Shown here: positions 36,442 through 49,748 of the stretch, one piece after another
How the letters are laid out: each line of letters begins with the position of its first letter
How positions within the stretch are numbered: the stretch's first letter is position 1
Source of the DNA: Osmia lignaria lignaria
Lineage: Eukaryota; Arthropoda; Insecta; Hymenoptera; Megachilidae
Length of the DNA: 64,000 nucleotides
Assembly: GCF_051020975.1 (NCBI RefSeq)
Contig: NW_027478170.1
Span: 2,914,001-2,978,000 of the forward strand
Direction: 5' to 3'
Notes under the pieces: model-generated
Database searches by the model: none
What the model saw: only the letters and a program-made list of their open reading frames with translations
What the model was told of the DNA's origin: nothing
Program-made: the position numbers and the translations under genes

Positions 36442-39400
36442 GGACATATTTCGAGATATTTCTTCTTCTTGTTGTTCTTCTTCTGCACAGCTAAGCTGGA
36501 AGTGGCATTTGCGGCTCGCACTAATGCAGAGTTATCTCAAAGAAAGGGGCCACGGTGTTTCTGTATCTCTATTATGTTGGTGCGGCTTCGGCACTTTTAA
36601 ATATCTTGATATATCTCGAGAACTACGCATCTGATCAAAAAATATCATAGAAGATAAAAAGTAGGAAACTTAATTCTCTACAAAAAAGGTCTCTTAACAT
36701 TTCGCCATAGCTCGCTTCGTTTCCGAGATATTTGCAGATTCAGCTCAAAGGAACGGGCCTGACGGACATATTTCGAGATACTTCTTCTTCTTGTTGTTCT
36801 TCCTCTGCACAGCTAAGCTGGAAGTGGCATTTGCAGCTCGCACTAGTGCAGAGTTATCTCAAAGAAAGGGGCCACGGTGTTTCTGTATCTCTATTATGTT
36901 GGTGCGGCTTCGGAACTTTTAAATATCTCGATATATCTCGAAAACTACGCTTCTGATCAAAAAATATCATAGAACATAAATTGTAGGAAACATAATTCTC
37001 TACAAAAAACGTCTCTTAACATTTTGCCATAGCTCGCTTCGTTTCCGAGATATTTGCAGATTCAGCTCAAAGGAACGGGCCTGACTGACATATTTCGAGA
37101 TACTTCTTTTTCTTGTTGTTCTTCCTCTGCACAGCTAAGCTGGAAGTGGCATTTGCAGCTCGCAATAGTGCAGAGTTATCTCAAAGAAAGGGGCCACGGT
37201 GTTTCTGTATCTCTATTATGTTGGTGCGGCTTCGGAACTTTTAAATATCTTGATATATCTCGAGAACTACGCATCTGATCAAAAAATATCATAGAACATA
37301 AAAAGTAGGAAACTTAATTCTCTACAAAAAAGGTCTCTTAACATTTTGCCATAGCTCGCTTCGTTTTCGAGATATTTGCAGATTTATCTCAAGGGAAGGG
37401 GCCTGACGGACATATTTCGAGATATTTCTTCTTCTTGTTGTTCTTCTTCTGCACAGCTAAGCTGGAAGTGGCATTTGCGGCTCGCACTAATGCAGAGTTA
37501 TCTCAAAGAAAGGGGCCACGGTGTTTCTGTATCTCTATTATGTTGGTGCGGCTTCGGAACTTTTAAATATCTTGATATATCTCGAGAACTACGCATCTGA
37601 TCAAAAAATATCATAGAACATAAAAAGTAGGAAACTTAATTCTCTACAAAAAAGGTCTCTTAACATTTTGCCATAGCTGGCTTCGTTTCCGAGATATTTG
37701 CAGATTTATCTCAAGGGAAGGGGCCTGACGGACATATTTCGAGATATTTCTTCTTCTTGTTGTTCTTCTTCTGCACAGCTAAGCTGGAAGTGGCATTTGC
37801 GGCTCGCACTAGTGCAGAGTTATCTCAAAGAAAGGGGCCACGGTGTTTCTGTATCTGTATTATGTTGGTGCGGCTTCGGAACTTTTAAATATCTTGATAT
37901 ATCTCGAGAACTACGCATCTGATCAAAAAATATCATAGAACATAAAAAGTAGGAAACTTAAGTCTCTACAAAAAAGGTCTCTTAACATTTTGCCATAGCT
38001 CGCTTCGTTTCCGAGATATTTGCAGATTTATCTCAAGGGAAGGGGCCTGACGGACATATTTCGAGATATTTCTTCTTCTTGTTGTTCTTCGTCTGCACAG
38101 CTAAGCTGGAAGTGGCATTTGCGGCTCGCACTAGTGCAGAGTTATCTCAAAGAAAGGGGCCACGGTGTTTCTGTATCTGTATTATGTTGGTGCGGCTTCG
38201 GCACTTTTAAATATCATGATATATCTCGAGAACTACGCATCTGATCAAAAAATATCATAGAAGATAAAAAGTAGGAAACTTAATTCTCTACAAAAAAGGT
38301 CTCTTAACATTTCGCCATAGCTCTCTTCGTTTCCGAGATATTTGCAGATTTATCTCAAGGGAAGGGGCCTGTCGGACATATTTCGAGATATTTCTTCTTC
38401 TTGTTGTTCTTCTTCTGCACAGCTAAGCTGGAAGTGGCATTTGCGGCTCGCACTAGTGCAGAGTTATCTCAAAGAAAGGGGCCACGGTGTTTCGGTATCT
38501 CTATTATGTTGGTGCGGCTTCGGAACTTTTAAATATCTTGATATATCTCGAGAACTACGCATCTGATCAAAAAATATCATAGAACATAAAAAGTAGGAAA
38601 CTTAATTCTCTACAAAAAAGGTCTCTTATCATTTTGCCATAGCTCGCTTCGTTTCCGAGATATTTGCAGATTTATCTCAAGGGAAGGGGCCTGACGGACA
38701 TATTTCGAGATATTTCTTCTTCTTGTTGTTCTTCTTCTGCACAGCTAAGCTGGAAGTGGCATTTGCGGCTCGCACTATTGCAGAGTTATCTCAAAGAAAG
38801 GGGCCACGGTGTTTCTGTATCTCTATTATGTTGGTGCGGCTTCGGAACTTTTAAATATCTCGATATATCTCGAAAACTACGCTTCTAATCAAAAAATATC
38901 ATAGAACATAAATTGTAGGAAACATAATTCTCTACAAAAAAGGTCTCTCAACATTTTGCCATAGCTCGCTTCGTTTCCGAGATATTTGCAGATTTATCTC
39001 AAGGGAAGGGGCCTGACGGACATATTTCGAGATATTTCTTCTTCTTGTTGTTCTTCTTCTGCACAGCTGAGCTGGAAGTGGCATTTGCAGGTCGCAATAG
39101 TGCAGAGTTATCTCAAAGAAAGGGGCCACGGTGTTTCTGTATCTCTATTATGTTGGTGCGGCTTCGGAACTTTTAAATATCTCGATATATCTCGAAAACT
39201 ACGCTTCTGATCAAAAAATATCATAGAACATAAATTGTAGGAAACATAATTCTCTACAAAAAAGGTCTCTTAACATTTTGCCATAGCTCGCTTCGTTTCC
39301 GAGATATTTGCAGATTTATCTCAAGGGAAGGGGCCTAACGGACATATTTCGAGATATTTCTTCTTCTTGTTGTTCTTCTTCTGCACAGCTGAGCTGGAAG

Positions 39401-41509
39401 TGGCATTTGCAGGTCGCAATAGTGCAGAGTTATCTCAAAGAAAGGGGCCACGGTGTTTCTGTATCTCTATTATGTTGGTGCGGCTTCGGAACTTTTAAAT
39501 ATCTCGATATATCTCGAAAACTACGCTTCTGATCAAAAAATATCATAGAACGTAAATTGTAGGAAACATTATTCTCTACAAAAAAGGTCTCTTAACATTT
39601 TGCCATAGCTCGCTTCGTTTCCGAGATATTTGCAGATTCATCTCAAGGGAAGGGGTCTGACGGACATATTTCGAGATATTTCTTCTTCTTGTTGTTCTTC
39701 TTCTGCACAGCTAAGCTCGAAGCGGCATTTGCAGCTCGCAATAGTGCAGAGTTATCTCAAAGAAAGAGGCCACGGTGTTTCTGTACCTCTATTATGTTGG
39801 TGCAGCTTCGGAACTTTTAAATATCTTGATATATCTCGAGAACTACGCATCTGATCAAAAAATATCATCGAACATAAAAAGTAGGAAACTTAATTCTCTA
39901 CAAAAAAGGTCTCTCAACATTTTGCCATAGCTCGCTTCGTTTCCGAGATATTTGCAGATTTATCTCAAGGGAAGTGGCCTGACGGACATATTTCGAGATA
40001 TTTCTTCTTCTTGTTGTTCTTCTTCTGCACAGCTAAGCTGGAAGTGGCATTTGCAGCTCGCAATAGTGCAGAGTTATCCCAAAGAAAGGGGCCACGGTGT
40101 TTCTGTATCTCTATTATGTTGGTGCGGCTTCGGAACTTTTAAATATCTTGATATATCTCGAGAACTACGCATCTGATCAAAAAATATCATACTACATAAA
40201 AAGTAGGAAACTTAATTCTCTACAAGAAAGGTCTCTAAACATTTTGCCATAGCTCGCTTCGTTTCCGAGATATTTGCAGATTTATCTCAAGGGAAGGGGC
40301 CTGACGGACATATTTCGAGATATTTCTTCTTCTTGTTGTTCTTCTTCTGCACAGCTAAGCTGGAAGTGGCATTTGCAGCTCGCAATAGTGCAGAGTTATC
40401 TCAAAGAAAGGGGCCACGGTGTTTCTGTATCTCTATTATGTTGGTGCGGCTTCGGAACTTTTAAATATCTCGATATATCTCGAAAACTACGCTTCTGATC
40501 AAAAAATATCATAGAACATAAAAAGTAGGAAACTTGATTCTCTACAAAAAAGGTCTCTTAACATTTTGCCATAGCTCGCTTCGTTTCCGAGATATTTGCA
40601 GATTCATCTCAAGGGAAGGGGTCTGACGGACATATTTCGAGATATTTCTTCTTCTTGTTGTTCTTCTTCTGCACAGCTAAGCTGGAAGTGGCATTTGCAG
40701 CTCGCAATAGTGCAGAGTTATCCCAAAGAAAGGGGCCACGGTGTTTCTGTATCTCTATTATGTTGGTGCGGCTTCGGAACTTTTAAATATCTTGATATAT
40801 CTCGAGAACTACGCATCTGATCAAAAAATATCATACTACATAAAAAGTAGGAAACTTAATTCTCTACAAGAAAGGTCTCTAAACATTTTGCCATAGCTCG
40901 CTTCGTTTCCGAGATATTTGCAGATATATCTCAAGGGAAGGGGCCTGACGGACATATTTCGAGATATTTCTTCTTCTTGTTGTTCTTCTTCTGCACAGCT
41001 AAGCTGGAAGTGGCATTTGCAGCTCGCAATAGTGCAGAGTTATCTCAAAGAAAGGGGCCACGGTGTTTCTGTATCTCTATTATGTTGGTGCGGCTTCGGA
41101 ACTGTTAAATATCTCGATATATCTCGAAAACTACGCTTCTGATGAAAAAATATCATAGAACATAAAAAGTAGGAAACTTAATTCTCTACAAAAAAGGTCT
41201 CTTAACATTTTGCCATAGCTCGCTTCGTTTCCGAGATATTTGCAGATTTATCTCAAGGGAAGGGGCCTAACGGACATATTTCGAGATATTTCTTCTTCTT
41301 GTTGTTCTTCTTCTGCACAGCTGAGCTGGAAGTGGCATTTGCAGGTCGCAATAGTGCAGAGTTATCTCAAAGAAAGGGGCCACGGTGTTTCTGTATCTCT
41401 ATTATGTTGGTGCGGCTTCGGAACTTTTAAATATCTCGATATATCTCGAAAACTACGCTTCTGATCAAAAAATATCATAGAACGTAAATTGTAGGAAACA
41501 TTATTCTCT
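36442..41509 (+). repeat. Central satellite stretch with weak 2-, 5- and 6-monomer offsets
   Basis: About 16 monomers lack one dominant higher-order period. GGCACTTTTAAAT at 36589 and 38199 marks a 1610-bp offset. CATACTACATAAAAAG at 40187 and 40831 marks a 644-bp offset. TTTGCAGGTCGCAATAG with GAACGTAAATTG (monomers starting 39284 and 41216) marks a 1932-bp offset. The AGCTCGAAGCGGCATTTGC variant first appears here, in the monomer starting 39606. Confidence 0.65.
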
Positions 41510-44500
41510 ACAAAAAAGGTCTCTTAACATTTTGCCATAGCTCGCTTCGTTTCCGAGATATTTGCAGATTCATCTCAAGGGAAGGGGTCTGACGGACATA
41601 TTTCGAGATATTTCTTCTTCTTGTTGTTCTTCTTCTGCACAGCTAAGCTCGAAGCGGCATTTGCAGCTCGCAATAGTGCAGAGTTATCTCAAAGAAAGAG
41701 GCCACGGTGTTTCTCTATCTCTATTATGTTGGTGCGGCTTCGGAACTTTTACATATCTTGATATATCTCGAGAACTACGCGTCTGATCAAAAAATATCAT
41801 AGAACATAAAAAGTAGGAAACATAATTCTCTACAAAAACGGTCTCTTAACATTTTGCCATAGCTCGCTTCGTTCCCGAGATATTTGCAGATATATCTCAA
41901 GGGAAGGGGCCTGACGGACATATTTCGAGATATTTCTTCTTCTTGTTGTTCTTCTTCTGCACAGCTAAGCTGGAAGTTGCATTTGCGGCTCGCACTAGTG
42001 CACAGTTATCTCAAAGAAAGGGGCCACGGTGTTTCTGTATCTCTATTATGTTGGTGCGTCTTCGGAACTTTTAAATATCTCGATATATCTCGAAAACTAC
42101 GCTTCTGATCAAAAAATATCATAGAACATAAATTGTAGGAAACATAATTCTCTACAAAAAACGTCTCTTAACATTTTGCCATAGCTCGCTTCGTTTCCGA
42201 GATATTTGCAGATTCAGCTCAAAGGAACTGGCCTGACGGACATATTTCGAGATATTTCTTCTTCTTGTTGTTCTTCCTCTGCACAGCTAAGCTGGAAGTG
42301 GCATTTGCAGCTCGCAATAGTGCAGAGTTATCTCAAAGAAAGGGGCCACGGTGTTTCTGTATCTCTATTATGTTGGTGCGGCTTCGGAACTTTTAAATAT
42401 CTTGATATATCTCGAGAGCTACGCATCTGATCAAAAAATATCATACAACATGAAAAGTAGGAAACTTAATTCTCTACAAAAAAGGTCTCTTAACATTTTG
42501 CCATAGCTCGCTTCGTTTCCGAGATATTTGCAGATATATCTCAAGGGAAGGGGCCTGACGGACATATTTCGAGATATTTCTTCTTCTTGTTGTTCTTCTT
42601 CTGCACAGCTAAGCTCGAAGCGGCATTTGCAGCTCGCAATAGTGCGGAGTTATCTCAAAGAAAGAGGCCACGGTGTTTCTGTATCTCTATTATGTTGGTG
42701 TGGCTTCGGAACTTTTAAATATCTTGATATATCTCGAGAACTACGCATCTGATCAAAAAATATCATAGAACATAAATTGTAGGAAACATAATTCTCTACA
42801 AAAAAGGTCTCTTAACATTTTGCCATAGCTCGCTTCGTTTCCGAGATATTTGCAGATTCAGCTCAAAGGAACTGGCCTGACGGACATATTTCGAGATATT
42901 TCTTCTTCTTGTTGTTCTTCCTCTGCACAGCTAAGCTGGAAGTGGCATTTGCAGCTCGCAATAGTGCAGAGTTATCTCAAAGAAAGGGGCCACGGTGTTT
43001 CTGTATCACTATTATGTTGGTGCGGCTTCGGAACTTTTAAACATCTTGATATATCTCGAGAACTACGCATCTCATCAAAAAATATCATAGAACATAAAAA
43101 GTAGGAAACTTAATTCTCTACAAAAACGGTCTCTTAACATTTTGCCATAGCTCGCTTCGTTTCCGAGACATTTGCAGATTTATCTCAAGGGAAGGGGCCT
43201 GACGGACATATTTCGAGATATTTCTTCTTCTTGTTGTTCTTCTTCTGCACAGCTAAGCCGGAAGTTGCATTTGCGGCTCGCACTAGTGCACAGTTATCTC
43301 AAAGAAAGGGGCCACGGTGTTTCTGTATCTCTATTATGTTGGTGCGTCTTCGGAACTTTTAAATATCTCGATATATCTCGAAAACTACGCTTCTGATCAA
43401 AAAATATCATAGAACATAAATTGTAGGAAACATAATTCTCTACAAAAAACGTCTCTTAACATTTTGCCATAGCTCGCTTCGTTTCCGAGATATTTGCAGA
43501 TTCAGCTCAAAGGAACTGGCCTGACGGACATATTTCGAGATATTTCTTCTTCTTGTTGTTCTTCCTCTGCACAGCTAAGCTGGAAGTGGCATTTGCAGCT
43601 CGCAATAGTGCAGAGTTATCTCAAAGAAAGGGGCCACGGTGTTTCTGTATCTCTATTATGTTGGTGCGGCTTCGGAACTTTTAAATATCTTGATATATCT
43701 CGAGAACTACGCATCTGATCAAAAAATATCATAGAACATAAAAAGTAGGAAACTTAATTCTCTACAAAAAAGGTCTCTTAACATTTTGCCATAGCTCGCT
43801 TCGTTTCCGAGAGATTTGCATATTTATCTCAAGGGAAGGGGCCTGACGGACATATTTCGAGATATTTCTTCTTCTTGTTGTTCTTCTTCTGCACAGCTAA
43901 GCTGGAAGTGGCATTTGCGGCTCGCACTAGTGCAGAGTTATCTCAAAGAAAGGGGCCACGGTGTTTCTGTATCTCTATTATGTTGGTGCGGCTTCGGAAC
44001 TTTTAAATATCTTGATATATCTCGAGAACTACGCATCTGATCAAAAAATGTCATAGAACATAAAAAGTAGGAAACTTAATTCTCTACAAAAAAGGTCTAT
44101 TAACATTTTGCCATAGCTCGCTTCGTTTCCGAGATATTTGCATATTTATCTCAAGGGAAGGGGCCTGACGGACATATTTCGAGATATTTCTTCTTCTTGT
44201 TGTTCTTCTTCTGCACAGCTAACCTGGAAGTGGCATTTGCGGCTCGCACTAGTGCAGAGTTATCTCAAAGAAATGGGCCACGGTGTTTCTGTATCTCTAT
44301 TATGTTGGTGCGGCTTCGGAACTTTTAAATATCTCGATATATCTCGAAAACTACGCTTCTGATCAAAAAATATCATAGAACATAAAAAGTAGGAAACTTA
44401 ATTCTCTACAAAAAAGGTCTCTTAACATTTTGCCATAGCTCGCTTCGTTTCCGAGATATTTGCAGATTTATCTCAAGGGAAGGGGCCTGACGGACGTATT

Positions 44501-45695
44501 TCGAGATATTTCTTCTTCTTGTTGTTCTTCCTCTGCACAGCTAAGCTGGAAGTGGCATTTGCAGCTCACACTAGTGCAGAGTTATCTCAAAGAAAGGGGC
44601 CACGGTGTTTCTGTATCTCTATTATGTTGGTGCGGCTTCGGAACTTTTAAATATCTCGATATATCTCGAAAACTACGCTTCTGATCAAAAAATATCATAG
44701 AGCGTAAATTGTAGGAAACATTATTCTCTACAAAAAAGGTCTCTTAACATTTTGCCATAGCTCGCTTCGTTTCCGAGATATTTGCAGATTCATCTCAAGG
44801 GAAGGGGTCTGACGGACATATTTCGAGATATTTCTTCTTCTTGTTGTTCTTCTTCTGCACAGCTAAGCTCGAAGCGGCATTTGCAGCTCGCAATAGTGCA
44901 GAGTTATCTCAAAGAAAGAGGCCACGGTGTTTCTGTACCTCTATTATGTTGGTGCAGCTTCGGAACTTTTAAATATCTTGATATATCTCGAGAACTACGC
45001 ATCTGATCAAAAAATATCATCGAACATAAAAAGTAGGAAACTTAATTCTCTACAAAAAAGGTCTCTTAACATTTTGCCATAGCTCGCTTCGTTTCCGAGA
45101 TATTTGCAGATTTATCTCAAGGGAAGTGGCCTGACGGACATATTTCGAGATATTTCTTCTTCTTGTTGTTCTTCTTCTGCACAGCTGAGCTGGAAGTGGC
45201 ATTTGCAGGTCGCAATAGTGCAGAGTTATCTCAAAGAAAGGGGCCACGGTGTTTCTGTATCTCTATTATGTTGGTGCGGCTTCGGAACTTTTAAATATCT
45301 CGATATATCTCGAAAACTACGCTTCTGATCAAAAAATATCATAGAACGTAAATTATAGGAAACATTATTCTCTACAAAAAAGGTCTCTTAACATTTTGCC
45401 ATAGCTCGCTTCGTTTCCGAGATATTTGCAGATTCATCTCAAGGGAAGGGGTCTGACGGACATATTTCGAGATATTTCTTCTTCTTGTTGTTCTTCTTCT
45501 GCACAGCTGAGCTCGAAGCGGCATGTGCAGCTCGCAATAGTGCAGAGTTATCTCAAAGAAAGAGGCCACGGTGTTTCTGTACCTCTATTATGTTGGTGCA
45601 GCTTCGGAACTTTTAAATATCTTGATATATCTCGAGAACTACGCATCTGATCAAAAAATATCATCGAACATAAAAAGTAGGAAACTTAATTCCTT
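41510..45695 (+). repeat. 13-monomer higher-order repeat, copy 1 (4186 bp)
   Basis: Ordered marks include TTTCTCTATC, CTTTTACATATC, TCGTTCCCGAG, GGTGCGTCTTCGG, CGAGAGCTACGC, CATACAACATGAAAAG, GGTGTGGCTTCGG, CATCTCATCAAAA, CCGAGACATTTG, AAGCCGGAAG, CCGAGAGATTTGCATA, GCTAACCTGG, AAATGGGCC, ACGGACGTATT and GCATGTGCAGC. All recur 4186 bp to the right, and I found one difference (AGAGCGT at 44700 against AGAACGT). This is one of the longest higher-order units in the window. Confidence 0.9.
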
Positions 45696-48600
45696 ACAAA
45701 AAAGGTCTCTTAACATTTTGCCATAGCTCGCTTCGTTTCCGAGATATTTGCAGATTCATCTCAAGGGAAGGGGTCTGACGGACATATTTCGAGATATTTC
45801 TTCTTCTTGTTGTTCTTCTTCTGCACAGCTAAGCTCGAAGCGGCATTTGCAGCTCGCAATAGTGCAGAGTTATCTCAAAGAAAGAGGCCACGGTGTTTCT
45901 CTATCTCTATTATGTTGGTGCGGCTTCGGAACTTTTACATATCTTGATATATCTCGAGAACTACGCGTCTGATCAAAAAATATCATAGAACATAAAAAGT
46001 AGGAAACATAATTCTCTACAAAAACGGTCTCTTAACATTTTGCCATAGCTCGCTTCGTTCCCGAGATATTTGCAGATATATCTCAAGGGAAGGGGCCTGA
46101 CGGACATATTTCGAGATATTTCTTCTTCTTGTTGTTCTTCTTCTGCACAGCTAAGCTGGAAGTTGCATTTGCGGCTCGCACTAGTGCACAGTTATCTCAA
46201 AGAAAGGGGCCACGGTGTTTCTGTATCTCTATTATGTTGGTGCGTCTTCGGAACTTTTAAATATCTCGATATATCTCGAAAACTACGCTTCTGATCAAAA
46301 AATATCATAGAACATAAATTGTAGGAAACATAATTCTCTACAAAAAACGTCTCTTAACATTTTGCCATAGCTCGCTTCGTTTCCGAGATATTTGCAGATT
46401 CAGCTCAAAGGAACTGGCCTGACGGACATATTTCGAGATATTTCTTCTTCTTGTTGTTCTTCCTCTGCACAGCTAAGCTGGAAGTGGCATTTGCAGCTCG
46501 CAATAGTGCAGAGTTATCTCAAAGAAAGGGGCCACGGTGTTTCTGTATCTCTATTATGTTGGTGCGGCTTCGGAACTTTTAAATATCTTGATATATCTCG
46601 AGAGCTACGCATCTGATCAAAAAATATCATACAACATGAAAAGTAGGAAACTTAATTCTCTACAAAAAAGGTCTCTTAACATTTTGCCATAGCTCGCTTC
46701 GTTTCCGAGATATTTGCAGATATATCTCAAGGGAAGGGGCCTGACGGACATATTTCGAGATATTTCTTCTTCTTGTTGTTCTTCTTCTGCACAGCTAAGC
46801 TCGAAGCGGCATTTGCAGCTCGCAATAGTGCGGAGTTATCTCAAAGAAAGAGGCCACGGTGTTTCTGTATCTCTATTATGTTGGTGTGGCTTCGGAACTT
46901 TTAAATATCTTGATATATCTCGAGAACTACGCATCTGATCAAAAAATATCATAGAACATAAATTGTAGGAAACATAATTCTCTACAAAAAAGGTCTCTTA
47001 ACATTTTGCCATAGCTCGCTTCGTTTCCGAGATATTTGCAGATTCAGCTCAAAGGAACTGGCCTGACGGACATATTTCGAGATATTTCTTCTTCTTGTTG
47101 TTCTTCCTCTGCACAGCTAAGCTGGAAGTGGCATTTGCAGCTCGCAATAGTGCAGAGTTATCTCAAAGAAAGGGGCCACGGTGTTTCTGTATCACTATTA
47201 TGTTGGTGCGGCTTCGGAACTTTTAAACATCTTGATATATCTCGAGAACTACGCATCTCATCAAAAAATATCATAGAACATAAAAAGTAGGAAACTTAAT
47301 TCTCTACAAAAACGGTCTCTTAACATTTTGCCATAGCTCGCTTCGTTTCCGAGACATTTGCAGATTTATCTCAAGGGAAGGGGCCTGACGGACATATTTC
47401 GAGATATTTCTTCTTCTTGTTGTTCTTCTTCTGCACAGCTAAGCCGGAAGTTGCATTTGCGGCTCGCACTAGTGCACAGTTATCTCAAAGAAAGGGGCCA
47501 CGGTGTTTCTGTATCTCTATTATGTTGGTGCGTCTTCGGAACTTTTAAATATCTCGATATATCTCGAAAACTACGCTTCTGATCAAAAAATATCATAGAA
47601 CATAAATTGTAGGAAACATAATTCTCTACAAAAAACGTCTCTTAACATTTTGCCATAGCTCGCTTCGTTTCCGAGATATTTGCAGATTCAGCTCAAAGGA
47701 ACTGGCCTGACGGACATATTTCGAGATATTTCTTCTTCTTGTTGTTCTTCCTCTGCACAGCTAAGCTGGAAGTGGCATTTGCAGCTCGCAATAGTGCAGA
47801 GTTATCTCAAAGAAAGGGGCCACGGTGTTTCTGTATCTCTATTATGTTGGTGCGGCTTCGGAACTTTTAAATATCTTGATATATCTCGAGAACTACGCAT
47901 CTGATCAAAAAATATCATAGAACATAAAAAGTAGGAAACTTAATTCTCTACAAAAAAGGTCTCTTAACATTTTGCCATAGCTCGCTTCGTTTCCGAGAGA
48001 TTTGCATATTTATCTCAAGGGAAGGGGCCTGACGGACATATTTCGAGATATTTCTTCTTCTTGTTGTTCTTCTTCTGCACAGCTAAGCTGGAAGTGGCAT
48101 TTGCGGCTCGCACTAGTGCAGAGTTATCTCAAAGAAAGGGGCCACGGTGTTTCTGTATCTCTATTATGTTGGTGCGGCTTCGGAACTTTTAAATATCTTG
48201 ATATATCTCGAGAACTACGCATCTGATCAAAAAATGTCATAGAACATAAAAAGTAGGAAACTTAATTCTCTACAAAAAAGGTCTATTAACATTTTGCCAT
48301 AGCTCGCTTCGTTTCCGAGATATTTGCATATTTATCTCAAGGGAAGGGGCCTGACGGACATATTTCGAGATATTTCTTCTTCTTGTTGTTCTTCTTCTGC
48401 ACAGCTAACCTGGAAGTGGCATTTGCGGCTCGCACTAGTGCAGAGTTATCTCAAAGAAATGGGCCACGGTGTTTCTGTATCTCTATTATGTTGGTGCGGC
48501 TTCGGAACTTTTAAATATCTCGATATATCTCGAAAACTACGCTTCTGATCAAAAAATATCATAGAACATAAAAAGTAGGAAACTTAATTCTCTACAAAAA

Positions 48601-49748
48601 AGGTCTCTTAACATTTTGCCATAGCTCGCTTCGTTTCCGAGATATTTGCAGATTTATCTCAAGGGAAGGGGCCTGACGGACGTATTTCGAGATATTTCTT
48701 CTTCTTGTTGTTCTTCCTCTGCACAGCTAAGCTGGAAGTGGCATTTGCAGCTCACACTAGTGCAGAGTTATCTCAAAGAAAGGGGCCACGGTGTTTCTGT
48801 ATCTCTATTATGTTGGTGCGGCTTCGGAACTTTTAAATATCTCGATATATCTCGAAAACTACGCTTCTGATCAAAAAATATCATAGAACGTAAATTGTAG
48901 GAAACATTATTCTCTACAAAAAAGGTCTCTTAACATTTTGCCATAGCTCGCTTCGTTTCCGAGATATTTGCAGATTCATCTCAAGGGAAGGGGTCTGACG
49001 GACATATTTCGAGATATTTCTTCTTCTTGTTGTTCTTCTTCTGCACAGCTAAGCTCGAAGCGGCATTTGCAGCTCGCAATAGTGCAGAGTTATCTCAAAG
49101 AAAGAGGCCACGGTGTTTCTGTACCTCTATTATGTTGGTGCAGCTTCGGAACTTTTAAATATCTTGATATATCTCGAGAACTACGCATCTGATCAAAAAA
49201 TATCATCGAACATAAAAAGTAGGAAACTTAATTCTCTACAAAAAAGGTCTCTTAACATTTTGCCATAGCTCGCTTCGTTTCCGAGATATTTGCAGATTTA
49301 TCTCAAGGGAAGTGGCCTGACGGACATATTTCGAGATATTTCTTCTTCTTGTTGTTCTTCTTCTGCACAGCTGAGCTGGAAGTGGCATTTGCAGGTCGCA
49401 ATAGTGCAGAGTTATCTCAAAGAAAGGGGCCACGGTGTTTCTGTATCTCTATTATGTTGGTGCGGCTTCGGAACTTTTAAATATCTCGATATATCTCGAA
49501 AACTACGCTTCTGATCAAAAAATATCATAGAACGTAAATTATAGGAAACATTATTCTCTACAAAAAAGGTCTCTTAACATTTTGCCATAGCTCGCTTCGT
49601 TTCCGAGATATTTGCAGATTCATCTCAAGGGAAGGGGTCTGACGGACATATTTCGAGATATTTCTTCTTCTTGTTGTTCTTCTTCTGCACAGCTGAGCTC
49701 GAAGCGGCATGTGCAGCTCGCAATAGTGCAGAGTTATCTCAAAGAAAG
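45696..49748 (+). repeat. 13-monomer higher-order repeat, copy 2 (about 4053 bp matched)
   Basis: The copy is nearly identical to 41510-45562. It ends inside the monomer starting 49588, where AAAGAAAGGGGCC replaces AAAGAAAGAGGCC and the 3' half switches to the type B end with GAACGTAAATTG. That junction is also the left edge region of the 3221-bp repeat. Confidence 0.9.

Noticed and set aside
38932..39129. Minus-strand frames of 64-76 codons (also near 16672, 45050, 45372, 49236, 49558, 50202, 50524, 53423, 53745, 56063, 58318, 58900, 59604)
   Set aside because: They appear only in monomers where single substitutions happen to remove a stop. They are antisense to the same repeat and are not conserved across copies.
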